A stretch of DNA of 64,000 nt from Nyssa sinensis (GCA_008638375.1 CM018036.1:15146651-15210650); one strand, 5' to 3'. Numbered from the stretch's first letter, positions 37,829-49,858 are shown. A program made the numbers and translations. The notes: generated by a model from the sequence alone, not told the origin.

Positions 37829-40800
37829 TTGAGGCTGAAACTTGCATAAGTTTCAAAGGGCATCGGAACCGAGTGTCGTAAGTTCGTGCAAGTCTATTTT
37901 ATCATTTGTGAGGTGTGTGAGGTGGTTTCGGTGCAGTTAGGCCGATATCCGGCATTTTGGTCTGTCAAAACCCCAAATGGGCCTTTTTGAGGCTGAAACT
38001 TGCATAAGTTTCAAACCGGGCATCGGAACCGAGTGTCGTAAGTTCGTGCAAGTCTATTTTATCATTTGTGAGGTGTGTGAGGTGGTTTCGGTGCAGTTAG
38101 GCCGATATCCGGCATTTTGGTCTGTCAAAACCCCAAAATGGGCCTTTTTGAGGCTGAAACTTGCATAAGTTTCAAACGGGCATCGGAACCGAGTGTCGTA
38201 AGTTCGTGCAAGTATATTTTATCATTTGTGAGGTGTGTGAGGTGGTTTCGGTGCAGTTAGGCCGATATCCGGCATTTTGGTCTGTCAAAACCCCAAAATG
38301 GGCCTTTTTGAGGCTGAAACTTGCATAAGTTTCAACCGGGGCATCGGAACCGAGTGTCGTAAGTTCGTGCAAGTCTATTTTATCATTTGTGAGGTGTGTG
38401 AGGTGGTTTCGGTGCAGTTAGGCTGATATCCGGCATTTTGGTCTGTCAAAACCCCAAAATGTGCCTTTTTGAGGCTGAAACTTGCATAAGTTTCAAACGG
38501 GGCATCGGAACCGAGTGTCGTACGTTCGTGCAAGTCTATTTTATCATTGGTGAGGTGTGTGAGGTGGTTTCGGTGCAGTTAGGCCGATATCCGGCATTTT
38601 GGTCTATCAAAACCCCAAAATGGGCCTTTTTGAGGCTGAAACTTGCATAAGTTTCAAACCGGGCATCGAAACCGAGTGTCGTAAGTTCGTGCAAGTCTAT
38701 TTTATCATTTGTGAGGTGTGTGATGTGGTTTTGGTGCAGTTAGGCTGATATCCGGCATTTTGGTCTGTCAAAACTCCAAAATGGGCCTTTTTGGAGCTGA
38801 AACTTGCATAAGTTTCAAACCGGGTATCGGAACCGAGTGTCGTAAGTTCATCCAATTCTATTTTATCATTTGTGAGGTGTGTGAGGTGGTTTCGGTGCAG
38901 TTAGGCCGATATCCGGCATTTTGGTCTGTCAAAACCTCAAAATGGGCCTTTTTGGAGCTGAAACTTGCATAAGTTTCAAACCGGGCTTCGGAACCGAGTT
39001 CTGTAAGTTCGTGCATGTCTATTTTATCATTTGTGAGGTGTGTAAGGTGGTTTCGGTGCAGTTAGGTCGATATCCGGCATTTTGGTCAGTCAAAACCCCA
39101 AAATGGGCCTTTTTGAGGCTGAAACTTGCATAAGTTTCAAACGGGGCATCGGAACCGAGTGTCGTAAGTTTGTGCAAGTCTATTTTATCATTGGTGAGGT
39201 GTGTGAGGTAGTTTCGGTGCAGTTAGGCCGATATCCAGCATTTTGGTCTGTCAAAACCCAGAATGGGCCTTTTTGAGGCTGAAACTTGCATAAGTTTCAA
39301 ACCGGGCATCGGAACCGAGTGTCGTAAGTTTGTGCAAGTCTATTTTATCCTTGGCGAGGTGTGTGAGGTGGTTTCGGTGTAGTTAGGCCGATATCCGGCA
39401 TTTTGGTCTGTCAAAACCCCAGAATGGGCCTTTTTGAGGCTGAAACTTGCATAAGTTTCAAACGAGGCATCGGAACCGAGTGTCGCAAGTTCGTGCAAGT
39501 CTATTTTATCATTTTTGAGGTGTGTGAGGTGGTTTCGGTGCAGTTAGGCCGATATCCGGCATTTTGGTCTGCCAAAACCCCAAAATGGGCATTGTTGGAG
39601 CTGAAACTTGCATAAGTTTCAAACCGGGCATCGGAACCGAGTGTCGTAAGTTCGTGCAAGTTTATTTTATCATTTGTGAGGTGTGTGAGGTGGTTTCGGT
39701 GCATTTAGGCCGATATCCGGCATTTTGGTCTGTCAAAACTCCAAAATGGGCCTTTTTGAGGCTGAAACTTGCATAAGTTTCAAATGGGGCATCGGAACCG
39801 TTTGTCGTAAGTTCGTGCAAGGCTATTTTATCATTGGTGAGGTGTGTGAGGTGGTTTCGGTGCTGTTAGGCCGATATCCAGCATTTTGGTCTGTCAAAAC
39901 CCTAGAATGGGCCTTTTTGAGGCTGAAACTTGCATAAGTTTCAAACGGGGCATCATAACCGAGTGTCGTAAGTTCGTGCAAGTCTATTTTATCATTTGTG
40001 AGGTGTGTGACGTGGTTTCAGTGCAGTTAGGCTGATATCCGGCATTTTGGTCTGTCAAAACCCCAAAATGGGCCTTTTTGGAGCTGAAACTTGCATAAGT
40101 TTCAAACCGGGCATCGGAACTGAGTTCTGTAAGTTCATGCAAGTCTATTTTATCATTTTTGAGGTGTGTGAGGTGGTTTTGGTGTAGTTAGGCCGATATC
40201 CAGCATTTTGGTCTGTCAAAACCCCAAAATGGGCCTTTTTGGAGCTGAAACTTGCATAAGTTTCAAACCGGGCATCGGAACCGAGTTCTGTAAGTTCGTG
40301 CAAGTCTATTTTATCATTTGTGAGGTGTGTGAGGTGGTTTCAGTGCAGTTAGGCCGATATCCAGCATTTTGGTCTGTTAAAACCCCAAAATGGGCCTTTT
40401 TGAGGCTGAAACTTGCATAAGTTTCAAACCGTGCATCGAAACCGAGTGTCGTATGTTCGTGCAAGTCTATTTTATCATTGGTGAGGTTTGTGAGGTGGTT
40501 TCGGTGCAGTTAGGCCGATATCCGGCATTTTGGTCTGCCAAAACCCCAAAATGGGCGTTTTTGGAGCTGAAACTTGCATAAGTTTCAAACCGGGCATCGG
40601 AACCGAGTGTCGTAAGTTCGTGCATGTTTATTTTATCATTTGTGAGGTTTGTGAGGTGGTTTCGGTGCAGTTAGGCCGATATCCAGCATTTTGGTCTGTC
40701 AAAACCCCAAAATGGGCCTTTTTGAGGCTGAAACTTGCATAAGTTTCAAACGGGGCATCGGAACCGATTGTCGTAAGTTCATGCAAGTCTATTTTATCAT

Positions 40801-41155
40801 TGGTGAGGTGTGTGAGGTGGTTTCGGTGTTGTTAGGCCGATATCCAGCATTTTGGTCTGTCAAAACCCTAGAATGGGCCTTTTTGAGGCTGAAACTTGCA
40901 TAAGTTTCAAACGGGGCATCAGAACCGAGTGTCGTAAGTTTGTGCAAGTATATTTTATCATTTGTGAGGTGTGTGACGTGGTTTCAGTGCAGTTAGGCCG
41001 ATATCCAGCATTTTGGTCTGTCAAAACCCCAAAATGGGCCTGTTTGGAGCTGAAACTTGCTATAAGGTTCAAACCGGACATCGGAACCAAGTGTCGTAAG
41101 TTCGTGCAAGTGTATTTTATCATTTGTGAGGTTTGTGATGTGGTTTCGGTGCATT
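37829..41155. repeat. 161-bp tandem array, right part, about 20 units
   Basis: Same unit and orientation as 28565-35201. The first few units after the gap are nearly identical to each other. A segment of about 1.4 kb from about 38629 matches 33800-35199, including shared private variants such as GTAAGTTCATCCAATTCTA and CAAACGAGGCATCGG. The last unit ends at GTGCATTTTC (about 41155). Confidence 0.95.
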
Positions 41156-41202
41156 TTCTATAAATAATAAATCTGCGAAAGTATATAATTTTAAAAACTT
41201 AC

Positions 41203-41504
41203 CAAGGTTGTGAAGAGTCACGCTGTTGGCTGATCATCGTCTGCAAAAGAGCCTGTATCTCGGCATATCGCTCCTCGAGGCTATCTAGTCTCTGGCGCAG
41301 CACTACATTCTCTTGTTGAACTGCCTCCGTAGCTGAGTGTGCCCTAGCATCACTCTCAAAGGACGATGTCGTCGGCGCCATCGCAGTCCCTAAGCCACGC
41401 ACATAGCCACACCTCTTGCCCAGAACAGTCTCCCGTATCTGGTCATCAGTCGGCGGATCTTGACCCTCAGGTGTCGGCTGATCACGCAGCCGGACCATCT
41501 CCTC
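41203..41504 (-). pseudogene. C-terminal exon of the second CACTA protein (plant Transposase_24-like)
   Basis: The exon is bounded by TTTTATAG|GAGGAG (41504) and CAACCTTG|GTAAGT (41203). It encodes EEMVRLRDQPTPEGQDPPTDD, then IRETVLGKRCGYVRGLGTA, which is the hallmark C-terminal signature of CACTA-associated plant transposase proteins. A predicted coiled coil follows (AVQQENVVLRQRLDSLEERYAEIQ) and then QQRDSSQP. The N-terminal part of this protein is missing: 41505-41560 is a short intron directly next to the broken TNP2 gene. If joined to the acceptor at 28442, TG|A would make a stop right after SSQP. In En/Spm the second protein binds subterminal repeats; whether this one does is not known. 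Confidence 0.7.
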
Positions 41505-41559
41505 CTATAAAACATAAATACATGTTACTACTTTTATAACTTTAGATTAATATTAAATT

Positions 41560-42635
41560 AGTAATGGTTCTTTCATGCATTTCCACGGTGGCAAGTTATA
41601 CGGCACAAGCTACACCGGCCACATGCTGTAGGCATTACTCATGTCACCGAACGGGTTAAAACCGTCGCTAGCCAACCCAAGTCGTACATTGCGCGGCTCA
41701 TTTGCAAACCATTCGTGACTTGTATCAAACTCAGCCCAAGCTTGTGAATCTGCTGGATGCCTACATACATTTTCCTCAGCAACACGCTTCTCCTTATGCC
41801 ACCGCATATCTTCTGCCGTCTTCTGAGACATGTACAACCTTTGTAGCCTCGGTTTTAAGGGAAAATATCTAAGCACCTTGTGCGGAATTGTCTTTTTCTT
41901 TCCTTCATTCAGCTTGTACCTGGGTTCGTGGCACACCGTACACTCCTTCAATTGTTCAGTCTCCTTCCAAAATAACATACAATCATTTTTGCAAGCATGT
42001 ATGGGAATATACCCGAGGCCTAAATCTCTTAATATTCTTTTCGCCTTGTAATATGAGTTCGGAAGGGTCTCCCCAGTAGGAAGCACTGCTTTAATCAATT
42101 CAATGGCCATAGTAACTGATTTGTTACTCCAACGGTTGATGGTCTTAAGATGAAGGAGTTTCACGAGAAAGTCCAGTTTGGAAAACTTATCACAACCCGG
42201 GTATAACGGCTGCCTTGCTTCCCTCAACAATGACTCAAACGCGGTCGATGGTCCCGTGTCACTCCTGTGACTACTAGCCCCAATTGTAGCCCCCTGCAAG
42301 TCTGCCAGCATTTGTGGCAAGCCTTCTTAACCAACCCCAACATTATCACCAAAGTCAACATCGTCGTCTTCTTCTTCATCATCAAATACCACTCGTACGT
42401 CACGGTGTTCCCCGTGAAATTCCCAACACGTATACCGCTTGTCCATCCCGTGTTCCAGTAGGTGCTCTTTAACCTCATCTATGTGCATATAATCCCTATT
42501 ATTGCACCTCCTACATGGACATCTTATCCTATTTCTCCCATCTGCAGATGCACGAGCAAACTCAATAAAATCTTTGATCCCCTTCACATACCCTGGCAAA
42601 TGCCTGCCCCTCAAGTCCATCCAACTCTTATCCAT
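41560..42635 (-). pseudogene. TNP2-type CACTA transposase, N-terminal part, broken
   Basis: ATG at 42635, preceded by a plausible acceptor TATTAG|GTAGACG (42645). Residues 1-70 (MDKSWMDLRGRHLPGYVKGI, then RIRCPCRRCNNRDYMHIDEV) are the transposase-associated Zn domain found at the N-terminus of plant TNP2 proteins. An in-frame TAA at 42329-42327 interrupts at codon 103. The same frame then runs on through FLVKLLHLKTINRWSNKS, CHEPRYK, VLRYFPLKPRLQRLYMSQKT and LASDGFNPFGDMSNAYSMWPV, all TNP2-type, to a TAG (41612-41610), with YNLPPWKCMKE just after it. The catalytic C-terminal half is absent: the sequence passes within 60 bp to the second gene's last coding exon. Internal deletion plus two nonsense codons, so not functional. 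Confidence 0.85.
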
Positions 42636-42645
42636 TTTCGTCTAC

Positions 42646-45600
42646 CTAATACAAGTCAAAAATGATACTCGTTACAAATATGAAACATGAATCCTATCAC
42701 CTCCAACTTCTCTCTAAAGGGTAAGGTAGTCCTATCCCATTCGTGAATGCACAATCTACATTGCAATCAACAGCAATCAAATACTTGATTCCACTCGGAC
42801 AAAATTTCGGCAGCATCTCCCCAAGGTTCTCCAAGTATACGAGATAGACGTTAACACGCCTAAATATATACCCAGAGAACAATAGGAAACCGTGCTGAAA
42901 TTTTATCATAGTGAAATATTCAAGCATATGCGCTATTGATTGCAATGCAGATTTATGCATTCTCGAACTGTCCTCTCTGGACAATTCAAGAATCGATTTT
43001 CATACACACGAGCCCAATCGCGAATAAATTTCGCGACGAGATTCACATGTGATGAAAATGACTCCCGAACGGGGCTAGGCTTACATGAATGCAATGAAAA
43101 AATTCATTAGTGTAAGGGCAAACTCTGATTGTCAGACAGAGTTTTGTTTTAAAAAACCATTAACAATAACATTGAAAATGCCAATACAAAACATATTGAT
43201 CTTGTTTGATAACAAGTAAAAGCACCTAGCATTCAATTTTTATCTATTAATTAAGGTCATTCATCAAGAATTATTTGCTTGGCACCTGACAACAACAACT
43301 TAAGCAACAAAAGCAAATCAATTACTACCTAAAACCACTAACTGACTTAATAGGTCAGGTGTATCTAGTTGATCTCTCAATCTATAGGACTCAAGAACTC
43401 TTTTTAATTCTTGAATAGATAAAATCCTTGATGCTAGTTCATGACTTAGTTCATGAAGTGATCAAAGCAGAACCGAAACAAACACCATACATGTGCATTT
43501 AGCATTTTTAATAGTTATTCACATACTAGTGTTCGTACTGAATTAAATGTTCCTTTTTGTCTCTTGATACACATGAAATGTAGCATCAAGTTTAATTATA
43601 TTATTTCAACATTTTTTTTAACAAATGTTTTAAATTTTTTTTTTTTATGGGTAGTCGATGGAGATTAAATACTAAACTCATAAAAATGGAAATGATTATT
43701 TTTTTACTTTAGGAGGGAAAAGAAGGAGAAGGGAAAAGGTACAAATGAAATGGTAAGCAAGAATGGAATGAGGATTTTACTTCCGCGGGGGGGAGGGGGA
43801 TTTTTGCTAATGTTTAATCATAAATTTAAAAATTAATGAAGTATAAATATTTAATATTGGTTGATAAATTTTTTTGATAAGTAACTAAATTTAACTAAAA
43901 GCTTATATTTTTTAGATACTTATCTCTTGACTCACTATTATTGACGATGACAGAATTATGCTATTTTTGGGCTGGGCTAGACTACGCTACAATTAATACT
44001 ACTATTTAAATTTTAGAACTCACATTTACAAATCACATGTATTCATTAAGGCCCCAAGAAAATTGTTGTGAGTATTGATGGTAAACAATTCAAAAAAAAT
44101 GTTAAAAGTTGATTAATAATTCCAAAAAATTTATAACTTCAAACTTCAAAAATGGTAAGTCGCAACATGATACCACACTCTTTTATAATTAAAAAAAAAC
44201 TCATAACACAAAAAAATGTACTTATAGTTGACAACTTACCATCCACTAATTTACCCTAATTTTATACATAAAAAGTCAAAACTTATCATTCAGTAGTATT
44301 TTGCACATATATAATTAAGAACTTGAATATTCAATATATTATCAGGGCTTTCCATATCACTGGTAAAAAAAAATTATTGTTAATTTATTAAATAATGTTT
44401 CACAAATTTTTTTTTTTCGTTGAAGCAAAAAAAAAATAGTTAAGTTGGTAGCTATTTTGTCCAAACGCTTGCCTAATTTCAATCTTTAAAATTTAAAACT
44501 CACAATCTCATTCTAATTTTTTTTATGAAAAAGAAAGAAGAATTTTTTTTTCACAGTGCCCAAAGCAATCTACAGTTAATAAATAAAATTTTAAAAAATC
44601 TCTAACTAATAATTACAATAATATTTATAAATAAAATAAATATAAAGTTTGATGTAAACATCCAAGTCAAAAAAACAACAATAAAAGCAAGCAAATCCCA
44701 CTATAAAAAAGGTCTTAAACTTTATATATTTACAGTATACACAAACTAAAAGTTTAAGGCCCATAAAAATTTAATTTAAAAAAGCCCTTAAGTTTATGTG
44801 TATAATTCAAATTAAAAGTTTAATATCAATAAAAGTCTAACTCCACGAGATCATAAATGCTCCACAAAAAATTAATTCTATTGGTATATGTTTATATAGG
44901 AAAAAACACATGAATAATTATTTTGTATTGTCTATTATTTTTTGTTTTTGTAAATTTTCTTACTAGAATAGTTTTTATTATTTATTATGTAAGAACTCTA
45001 TTGTTAAAATTATATTCAATAACTACATCTCTCCCATAGGAATAGTAATATTACTATATATGTTAGAAACAAATAATTTATATCTATTTTATATACCAGA
45101 CTCTTCAATTACAGCATCAAGATAGTAATGACACTAACCAAAAACTAAATCAATCTTCAGGAATTAGTTTACCAATGTGATTCATTTGAATCTCACTTCT
45201 CAAGTGTAGATTTAAAACTAATAAAAGCTGGTTAACCACTCACTTTCAAATCTAGACATTAACATTATTATTATGCTATAAAACAGAAAAATGAAAATAC
45301 AAAACACAAGAAAAATCGAACATAGTAAATTAATATAATTTTTTTTCCTTTTTTTTGGAACTTGTTTTGCCTCTGCTTGAGGAGAAATTGGATTTAGTGA
45401 TGTGTTTGCTTTGATTATGGGCTTTTTCTAGTAGTTGTTTGATGGTGATTCTGTTATGTGGATATTGGAAATGAGAGCTCGAAGAGTTCGGAAAAAATGA
45501 ATTTTAGAGATATCCCTATAATTATTTTTCAACTTTGGTTCAAGGAAGGGAAAAATTTTTATTTACCAAAAGTGAGATTCCAAAGAAGTTGCCACTACTG

Positions 45601-46515
45601 TATTGTCATGTGATTTCACTTTTAGAAGAATTTTTTTCTGGGAGAGAACATTTGCTCGGAAGGAAGTTGTTGGGTTAAAATTTTCATGGCTAATTTTTGG
45701 GAAGAGAATAGATTGTGTATATTGATATTCATTGCACATTCCATTTTGCAAATAAAGACTGAATTTTATAATAGTGTTTTTAAAAGACAAAAAAAAAAAA
45801 AAAAACTTTTACATGCATTACAATTCATGAATGGTCAAGACCATTGACTAAGCCAATTTTTCCATACCATGAAATAAATTCGTGTTACAACTAAGGCTGT
45901 TTTTGTGTGGAAAATTATTCATTAGCACCAAAACCAACTCGTTTTGTGTTCTTCCATCACCTAAAGGTCATTTAATTGAAAAAAGTTTAGCAGTAGGTCC
46001 AGACATATTAGAATTAAGAATAAGGCCACCAGAGCTAAGAACGTCAACCAAAGTCTTGCAACTCAAAAAATTTAGTCACCTTCCAATCCTTCGTCCAGTT
46101 TCAGTTTCCAAGTCCACATAAACAATAAAAGAATTTATCCATGATTGCTATACAGAAAGAAAAAAAAAAAAAAAAGGCATGATATTAAGATGCTGCATAA
46201 AGCTGTTGTAATCACAATTTTGCTTCGCGATCTCAACAAAATCATAACATTGGACAGAACACAAACTGCCAAAATCATGTATGTGATTTTAAAAAAATGT
46301 ACAAACTAACTGGAAATCAAAATATTTCTCAATTCAGCAACACTCGGGTCACGGCTATCAAAATGAAGAAAAGCACTCAAACAATAAAATTAAATCAAGT
46401 GCATGTATACTCATGCAGAAGTCAATTTCACCAACAAAAAGAAGGAAAAAAAATCTGATTTGATTCTAGCTCACAAGTTATCAATAAAGCAGTCAAAGGA
46501 AACGGATGTGTTTAC
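42646..46515 (-). other. CACTA internal region, presumed 5' leader intron
   Basis: Between the leader exon donor (CATCAG|GTAAAC at 46516/46515) and the acceptor before the TNP2 ATG (42647-42646) lie 3.9 kb of mostly AT-rich DNA. A minus-strand open stretch at 42984-42697 (SREDSSRMHKSALQSIAHML...) has no family I recognise. A G-run is at 43784-43800. No other gene is supported. Intron status is inferred from splice-site appearance. Confidence 0.4.
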
Positions 46516-46668
46516 CTGATGAGCTTTGTGGCCTCGGCGATGTGTTTTCCCCTTCACTTTTAAGCTTCGAACCCTTTGAAACAATGGAAACGGATGGAAA
46601 CGGCGCCTGTGAGAGAGAAAGAGAGTTTGTGAGAGAGATAGCGAGCAGATCGAGAAGATATATATGGG
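46516..46668 (-). promoter_or_regulatory. CACTA promoter and leader exon
   Basis: On the minus strand CCATATATATC (about 46667-46657) acts as a TATA box just inside the right subterminal repeats. It is followed by a CT-rich leader (CTCTCTCACAAACTCTC) and a donor CATCAG|GTAAAC. This matches the En/Spm plan, in which the promoter lies beside the terminus. Function inferred. Confidence 0.5.
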
Positions 46669-46669
46669 G

Positions 46670-46985
46670 TTATTAGCGACGCACACAGTGCATCGCCAAT
46701 AACCCACATGCGTGTCGCTAATGCTCCGTCCGTCATATTTGCGACGCGAGGGTCTCCAAATGGACTATTTGCGACGCACGGGGGCGTCGCTAAATGCCAC
46801 CAGGGCGTCGCCAATACTTAGGCGCCATTTTTCAGGCGGGAAACTCATTTTTTTATTAGTTTTTTTCGGCATTATTAGTGTGCGTCGCTAAAAGTGACAC
46901 TGTGCATCGCAAAATGTCACTTTTAGCGACGCACTGTGTGCGTCACTAATACTGAGCGTCGCTAAAACTCTTATTTTTTGTAGTG
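46670..46985. repeat. right CACTA terminus: TIR plus subterminal repeats
   Basis: TTAGCGACGCACACAGTGCATCG, GCGACGCGAGGG, GCGACGCACGGGGGCGTCGC and further GCGTCGCTAA copies (46675-46975) lead to CTCTTATTTTTTGTAGTG, the right TIR. Confidence 0.9.
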
Positions 46986-46988
46986 AAT

Positions 46989-49556
46989 AATCAAACGAAA
47001 AAAAAATAATGAAAGAAGGATGAGAATTTAGTAATATGTTAAAGTAAACTCAAAATATAATAAAAGTAATAAGATTAAGGTAGCTAGTAAAATTTTATAT
47101 TAAACTTAAAGGAAAAAAGTTAATTTTCATTAATTTATTTTCTACTTCTATATTCTATTGGTCCACCACCTTTTATATATAATTGTGTGTATGCATACAT
47201 ACACAAATACAATATTATATATTTTATATCAAGTCACACAATTTTAATTTAATTTAATTTTACACGAGTTTTAGTAATTTAGAATTTTAAAACAAGAAAT
47301 TTATATATATATATATATATATTATTCTACCACCTTATAAGGTTACCCATTTCCTTTGTTTGTTAGGTAAATTCTTTTACTAACTTCTTAATCTTTTAAG
47401 ATTCTAAACTTAAAGAAAAAAATAATTCTGTAATTTTTTTCTTAAATATTTATTTTTTACACACTTTTTTCCTTTTAATAAACACATTTTAACTTTTATA
47501 TATAAAGTTTTTATTATTCTCTTTTTTTTGTCTATTAAAATAAAATGAAAGATGAACATGTAAAATAAAGCAGAATTAATTAAATTTAGGAAAAACCTTT
47601 TTATTTATAAGGTTACCCATTTCTGTTTTTGTCAATTTTTTTGTACACTTCATAATCTTTTGAGATTCTAAACCTAACCAAAAAAGTAATTATGTCACTT
47701 TTTTATTTAAAATTTTTCCTAACTACGTATTTTTTTACACAATTTCTTATTTAAAGATTATAAAAATTATATAAAAAAATAATTTAAAGTTGTTCCTTTA
47801 ATACTCAAGTCTATTTTGTTTTCTAATATTTCCTAAACTATTCATGTTTTTCATTAAATAATAAATGTATATTAAATATACCAGTTTTTTCCAAAAAAAA
47901 AAAAATGTACATTATCTAATCACACCATTTTTTCTAATCTAATAATTTTTTTTTACACTTGTACTTTCTTATGACTCTAAACCTTGACAAAAACCTTCAA
48001 ATTTATAATTTTAAATTTGTTAAGCATTATATACACACATTCTAGCTTTTTCATACTTTATTTTTATTTTTATTTTTTGACTTTTGAAATAAAATGAAAG
48101 GTGAGCATGAAAAAGAAAGCGAAATTAAATAAATTTTGGTAAAGTCTTTTTATTTATACTGAATAAGAAAAAATTTAAATATAATAAAATAAAAATCACT
48201 CCTAAATTAACAAAAATAGTAAAAAAAAAAGATAAATCACATAAAAAATAAAATCATACAACTAAATGATGTTATCATGATCAACATTTATATTTTTAAT
48301 AATAATTATAAATTAAATGATAATATTAGTTATTCATTTAGAATCCATGGAACATTTTTCAAAAAAATAAAATAAAATAAAATAAAATTAGTAATTTTAA
48401 ATCTATGTTACTTGAAATTTTAATTTTTGAAATTTCTTACACTCACTTGTTGAAAAGATGAATAATTTTTGAAATTTCTTACATTCACTCGTTGAAAAGA
48501 TGAAAAATAACTCGAAATTATTTTTCCTAACTATATATTTTTTACACCTTTTTTTTTTTTTTTGCTTTTATTGTTTGTAATTTATAGGGCTAGGATTACG
48601 TTCTTGATTATTGAAGAATATTAATTATCCAAAGTTTATGATCTTTCTGTATAAGTTACAAAATAACCTCTAATTATGTATGAAGTATATTAACAAAATA
48701 AGTTAGCAACTTTTTATAAAGTTTTCTTTTATATATATGATACTAATTATGAAGTCCAAATCTAAGAAAAATATATGTAAGATTTATCATGTTCTTTTTT
48801 TATGTTGAACTTTAATTGATTTTTCTTTTAATTTTATAATTCTATCTTTTTTGAATTTTTTTTTTATATTGGAGATACACAATCAAATCTCAAACCAACG
48901 ATATTGAAAACACAATAAAATAAAGAATATGGATGAAACATTAATATAAGTCAAATTAAAAATAAATTTAAATTATAAACATTGTATACATGCCTCCTTC
49001 CACACATAATGTTCCGAATTAATGTTTATACAATTACTTAAAAAAAATTATGAGAAATTACTTTGTTCTTGGAATTGCAAATGCTTCGTTATTATGAATT
49101 AGAGAGCAATAATACGTAGATATATTTTGTAGTGACTTTCTTCACATTTATGTCCAAGTTAGAAGCTGTTTAATTAATAATTATTTTTGTTTTATTACAA
49201 CTCTATTTAATTGAATGAGTCGTTTTAATTTTATGAGACTTCTCTTTTTTTTTTTTTACTACTATTTAGACTTCTATTTAATTGATTAATATAACTCTTA
49301 AAAGGAATATAAAATTCGGGAATTAAAAGAGGTAAGAATCAATCAAGAATTAACTTAATTGTTTTAATTTTATTAGAACTCTATTTAATTGAATGAGTTG
49401 GATACAAATGTGAAAAATTAAAAGGAGATTATTAATATAAGAAATTAATGTCATGTTTGGTATGATAGAATGAATATGTTCATTTTAAGTTTTTTATTTC
49501 TTATTTTTGTACGGTATGATTAGGAATGCTTACTTTATCAAATTAGCATTTCATTC
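46989..49556. other. AT-rich intergenic DNA with local duplications
   Basis: No gene is supported. A diverged duplication, TAAGGTTACCCATTTC...TCTTTTnAGATTCTAAAC, occurs at about 47338-47410 and 47609-47675. A ~42-bp tandem pair, TTTTTGAAATTTCTTACA(C/T)TC..., is at about 48425-48505. An (AT)n run is at 47303-47322. Confidence 0.6.
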
Positions 49557-49858
49557 AAAACTGTTGAAAATTAGAGGCCCAACCCATTCAGCTCCTTAAA
49601 ACTAAGTGTTAAGGAGAGGGAGAGAGGACCCTTACATATAGACCAGAGGAGATAGAGACGGGCGATGTGAAACAATCCAACACGCCCTCTGGACTATATT
49701 GCCTGCGGAGGGAAACTAGGGGAGCAGCCTCGACTCCTCTAACTCAAGGTTAGATCTCTGGCCTGGCTCTGATACCATGTTTACAATTGGAGGCCCAACT
49801 CTAAATTAATTTCTTAAAACCCAAGTGTTAAGAAGAGGGAGAGAGGGCCCTTATATAT

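Larger units (their letters stand above)
27750..46985 (-). mobile_element. CACTA (En/Spm) transposon, 19.2 kb, carrying an expanded tandem array
   Basis: The left end is CACTACAACAAAAT and the right end, read on the minus strand, is CACTACAAAAAATAAG. AAT flanks both ends (27747-27749, 46986-46988); the flanks actually match over AATAAT, but 3 bp is the family norm. Both subterminal regions are dense in GCGACGC/GCGTCGC. Coding parts on the minus strand are a TNP2-type transposase (42635-41610) and the end of a second CACTA protein (41504-41203). The left two-thirds is a 161-bp tandem array interrupted by a 2.5-kb LTR-like insertion and a 100-N gap, so the true size is uncertain. Confidence 0.9.

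Noticed and set aside
28565..41155. CRISPR-like array
   Set aside because: Units are adjacent with no unique spacers, are 161 bp long and lie in plant DNA inside a CACTA element.
28565..41155. Centromeric satellite
   Set aside because: The unit length is in the range of plant centromere repeats, but the array is confined within one transposon and flanked by ordinary arm-like DNA. No evidence for centromere identity.
28784..41163. Dozens of similar 60-70-codon frames on both strands across the tandem array
   Set aside because: They repeat every 161 bp, a length not divisible by three, and end in the next unit. Most begin at non-ATG codons, and they have no initiation context or domain. They are a by-product of the repeat.
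45563..46121. Small frames within the CACTA leader intron
   Set aside because: No domain, and poor composition for coding; they lie between plausible splice sites of the leader intron.
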